NCBI GenBank assembly: GCA_036852015.1
Contig: JAANDG010000110.1
Coordinates: 62,001 to 126,000 of the forward strand
Length of the DNA stretch: 64,000 bases
Source of the DNA: Pelodera strongyloides
Taxonomy: Eukaryota > Nematoda > Chromadorea > Rhabditida > Rhabditidae
Direction of reading: 5' to 3'
Below the pieces are notes generated by a model, which searched no databases, had not been told where the DNA came from, and saw nothing but the letters and a program-made list of their open reading frames with translations. This document shows positions 60,203 to 64,000 of the stretch, piece by piece (the stretch's first letter is position 1; every line of letters starts with the position of its first letter). The position numbers and the translations under genes were made by a program.

Positions 60203-60218
60203 CAGTCAGTCTGAAATC
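60203..60218 (-). promoter_or_regulatory. 3' splice site 8 nt before the NAPRT start
   Basis: On the minus strand TTGATTTCAG ends at 60211, followed by ACTGACTG and the ATG at 60202. Candidate spliced-leader acceptor. Confidence 0.55.
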
Positions 60219-63200
60219 AACAACGAGTAAATAAAAACACATTTGCTATTTTCGTATTATATCATCCGCAAAAGTCATAATACTTCTAAATCAAAAGTGC
60301 ATAAATCATGTACTACGAGTTAGAGCTTTCACAATTTTCTGACAATTTTAATAGCCATACGACACGATTCCGCTTCTAACTTCTAAGATACCGTATACTT
60401 CTACTAGTTTCCATAAGTGCTACAGTACACAGCGCAATAATTTATGTAATGTAATAACGCATAAAATGAAGAACAAGGATCTTTGTGCATCAATCTACTG
60501 TATAAATATCTATATGGAACGAATCAAAGTACGCTTATGAGAGCAATAAATACACTACAAAAGGTCACGCTGTATCGCAATGACGGGAAAAGAAGTTACA
60601 TAATCGGATTAATAAATCGCCTCATATTTACCCCTTGAATTGAAAAGTTCAACGAAATTGATAAACATAGTTGCTTGTCCATACCCTAGCACCTTGCATT
60701 TGTCAAATCCGCTATTAGTATCACAACACAAATCAAAACCAGCCCACTCGAAGGAGTTCAAAATTAGGCTATGCTGAACTCTAATACAGTATTCCCGTAA
60801 GTTATAACTACCTATATCATTGGAGATTGGCATTAGGCACACTGTGCTCTTTTGATAGCAAACAAATGTAATGGATTAAATTTTAATCCCTAATATACAG
60901 GAATATGTTCCTTTTTTAAAACTAACCATACAGTAAATAATCCGATCATACCACAAAAAAGAGACGGGTTCTAAACATAAAATTGAAAGTTACTTTCACC
61001 CCCGATATAGGAAGATTACGTCCACTGAATTTGAAAACAGAAATTGAATAGTTTATGTTTAATCCTAGAGAAAATAGAGGTCGTAAATTCGTAAACAAAA
61101 AGAAAGTCAGCGCTGCGCAGATAAATCATGAAACTTCGCGCCATTGCCGCGCAAAAAAAAATAGGATCCGCGGATCCGCCACAGTCGAGGGTTGGGAGCA
61201 GCACCGCTCCCAACCCTCTAGGGAGCGCGGGAGGTGCGCCATGTACAAGGCAGTTGGCAAACCTTTTGAAGTGAATGTGGAAAGGGCGCCACATACATAT
61301 GCGGCATCTGGCATCGTAAACTTTTCGCACTTCTGCAGCAAACCTTAGTGAGGGTGAGGGTGCGCGGAACTGCAGGACTGTAGCGGCTACCTACTTTTTT
61401 TGCGCAGAATTTTAATAGAGACCTAGAACTAACAACACAAATAAACCAGTTAAAAGGTAAAAAAAAGTGTAAAGCTCACTGGAAAGAAAAGCATGAGGGT
61501 GTGCAATAACAACCCTACGCATGCATAACAAGTGAAAGGAACACAATTATTACATGAGTTGTCAAAATGCAGCTTTTCATTAGTGATTAGTACAAAATCG
61601 CAAAACCAATTGTTAAAGCAGTATAGCAGCCGGTTTATGAAACGGATTTTGGATAACTGCATTCTCATGCACCATGGACCATGCAAAAATTGTGATTAGA
61701 ATAAAAAGCATATATGAATAGGTAGGAATGCAGTTCATCACATGATTCAAAAATCGGAAGGTATACTGCTTTAAATCATATGTAAATAAACAGGGAATGC
61801 AGTTATGTAAACCCATGATTCAAAAAGCAGAAGTTGTAAGTTATACTGCTTTAAATTAAATTATACTGCCAGGATTACAGTCAATTCATATTATAATAAG
61901 ATAAATGCAGCACACCCATAGTTTAATATTTCCCCTCGGGATGCTTGTAGTAAACCTATTCCTTTAAATTACATCACGGAATACAGTACATAGCCCAACA
62001 AAAACTAATCATATTACGATATATTGTCACACTTTTATTGCCATGATACCACTTCATGAAGAGAACATGTTTTAGAACAGTTTCAGTACACAATGTTCAA
62101 TAATATTTATTCCTTTCTATCACATACAAATACAGGACACTCGCTGTTACAGGCAGATAGCTAGCACCAAAACACAAATGAGGTGCTGGGAATGGGAACT
62201 AATGCTCGGAATACGATTAGTTATTTGTTTTTCTTTTAAGCAGAGTGGCACGTGGTTTTGAAAGCAACCGGTCAACTTGCACCCGCACGTACTGTAATCG
62301 AATTTCTGTCGTAACGTTGCACATAATTTACGGAAAAACGCCCAGAAAACGCTATAAACCACGCGCAACACCGCTTTAAGATCACAAGGTTCCAAAACAA
62401 TTGACATTTAGTCCCTGACTAAAAAATGATACCCAAACAACCAGTAACTCAGAAAATGAAAGTAAACCAATAAAAACTACATATATATGAGTACCTTTTT
62501 GTTAAACAACACACAAATAACAGTGAACAAATAGTAAATGAAGAGCAACAAATAATATTTATCAATGGATAAAGTTACCAGAAGTCGTATTCACCACTCA
62601 GATTCCCTTGGGGTAATAGTCCCTGGGGACAGAAAACAGCATTACAATGTGAGATACGCAGAGAAAAGGACGGGGAATTCCCCACGGGGAATCGAGTGGT
62701 GAATGTGGCCTCGGAACAATGCGAAAGGAAGCTTTCTTCTTTTCACCAAACTTTTACAAAATCTACAATGGTCATCCGGAAACAAACACGCAATAACATC
62801 AATTTATCTACTAAATTTTAGCCACAAAACAGTCGACTATAACTAATTCTTCACAAGAAACAAAGGTTAGAAGTTAAAAAATATACATACATCAAAATGA
62901 GTGTTAAAACCAATACATAAACAAGGAAGCAATAATAAAAGCTATTTCCGCGTTCCGGTCTTTTGATCTTAAAATAACCAACAAATCGCTCAAACGTTGT
63001 AAAAGGGACACTTTTTCTCAAAAGAAAAAAAAACCGAGGGGTCAGTTGTTTTGCGAGTTCATTCCTGTCTGGCAAGGGGCAATAACAACATTTTAAACCA
63101 AACTATACACAACAAACTTCATTGGCAAGGCAAAAGCATCTACCGTCGTGACCCCAAATAATCACTCATATTTTGAACACATTCTCATAAATACATACAA

Positions 63201-63450
63201 CTCAAAGTCGCACTACAATGACAATAAAGTGGAAGCTTTTTGGTAATGACAGTAAAAACCCGTCAAATAAAAAACCCTATATTCATAGAAGCGAGTAAAA
63301 GAATACAAATAAGGGAAGAACAACGTTACTACCTTACTACGCTAAACTGACATTACTGACATCCCTATGCAATAACTTACTGTAGGATAACTTCCCATCA
63401 AATGCACAGTATATTCTATAGCTGTTCCTGTCATCTCGGAATCCGCTGAC
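60219..63450. other. Intergenic region upstream of NAPRT, repeat-rich
   Basis: Contents: a family G fragment at 61126-61380 with a perfect AGGGTTGGGAGC/GCTCCCAACCCT hairpin; a diverged family A element at 61613-61774 (TTAA at both ends) and a second copy of its right end at 61811-61853; a TTAA element at 62236-62379 (GGCACGTGG...CCACGCGC arms); and a foldback at 62587-62712 (TATTCACCACT mirrored by AGTGGTGAAT). No exon was recognised. Confidence 0.55.
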
Positions 63451-63609
63451 TCATCGAGTAACACCAGCTGAGGTCTTGCTCTCTTCAGAAGTCTTCCCAG
63501 CCACAGGATTCGGCAGTTCATTCACTTTCGCTTGATTCTTCACTGTACCGCCCACTCTTCTCACCAAATCCATTCGTTGGTCACAAATACCAGCAAGCTC
63601 TTTGCTGAA
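63451..63609 (-). CDS. Terminal exon of a gene entering from the right
   Basis: A minus-strand segment with a good acceptor (GTATTTCAG ending at 63610) reads FSKELAGICDQRMDLVRRVG and on to a TGA at 63453-63451, 52 residues, phase 0. The composition is coding-like (charged helix, then a Pro/Ser/Thr tail ending SAGVTR). The product is not recognised; the rest of the gene lies beyond the window or in 63610-64000, where no further exon was seen. Confidence 0.55.
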   Translation of the reverse strand, partial: FSKELAGICDQRMDLVRRVGGTVKNQAKVNELPNPVAGKTSEESKTSAGVTR

Positions 63610-63753
63610 CTGAAATACAAAAGATTCGAAACATTAATATAGCAAAGGGGGGATTCCATTATTAATGTACCCATACCAGGCACAAATACGTATCTAAAGC
63701 TTGCGCACAACTGAAACATTCCATTATTCATGTACAAATTTACAAACGAGTAC

Positions 63754-64000
63754 TTAAAGGGATAGGTTCATCTCAAATCACCTCTCTTTTTATTGTTTTT
63801 ATTAATAATATCACATATTCACAATGAGAATTAAATCAATCACAGAACCATACGCCTCGCAGAAGAAGCTTCCTTTATTGGAAACCAGGTGATCGGAAGC
63901 AAAAATCTAAACGCAAAAACTAATACCGTACACAGATCGCGCGGGCTAATGGCAATTAGCCAAGTTACAAACTACACTCGGCCAAGCGATTAAATGATAA
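63754..64000. mobile_element. TTAA element, family B relative, cut by the window edge
   Basis: TTAAAGGGATAGGTTCATCTC at 63754 matches the end of the 42485 element (TTAAAGGGACAGGCCCATCAA). The right end lies outside the window. Confidence 0.6.

Noticed and set aside
1..64000. CRISPR arrays, bacterial operons or ribosome binding sites
   Set aside because: The window is spliced eukaryotic DNA; the regular repeats found are microsatellites, five 17-bp units without spacers, and a minisatellite.

Overview
This is nuclear DNA of an animal. Genes are split into many short exons with GT-AG introns, and the spaces between exons are full of foldback DNA transposons and microsatellites. Three genes are firmly identified by conserved protein sequence joined across phase-consistent splice sites: replication factor C subunit 3 (RFC3, plus), the bifunctional purine enzyme ATIC/PURH (minus) and nicotinate phosphoribosyltransferase (NAPRT, minus). 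RFC3, ATIC, NAPRT and a fourth, unidentified gene each have a strong 3' splice site 8-20 nt before the start codon. That is the usual look of spliced-leader trans-splicing, so a nematode is the best guess, although 5'UTR introns would look the same. No species is claimed.

Layout. 1-5262: tandem, damaged Penelope-like retroelements (reverse transcriptase plus GIY-YIG endonuclease) with one intact and one broken hammerhead ribozyme motif. 5745-14009 (minus): an unidentified gene of about 20 exons and about 680 residues. 14480-17200 (plus): a tentative small gene with a clean 8-bp-TSD hAT-type MITE in one intron. 17200-20138: repeats, including a 1.7 kb element with 108-bp inverted arms. 20152-23676: RFC3, 12 exons, 351 aa. 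24770-50507 (minus): ATIC, 21 exons, 595 aa, convergent with RFC3; its introns hold most of the mobile elements. 52063-60202 (minus): NAPRT, 17 exons, 564 aa; one intron holds an ORF1-only LINE-like element preceded by five 17-bp repeats. 63451-63609 (minus): last exon of a gene entering from the right.

ATIC (last two steps of IMP synthesis) and NAPRT (first step of NAD synthesis from nicotinic acid) both consume phosphoribosyl precursors and lie in the same orientation 1.5 kb apart. I see no sign of an operon, so the shared theme may be chance. The strongest structural observations are transposon ends that have become working gene parts: the ATIC stop codon lies inside a TTAA target-site duplication, and the polypyrimidine tract of an ATIC 3' splice site is the terminal repeat of another foldback element.
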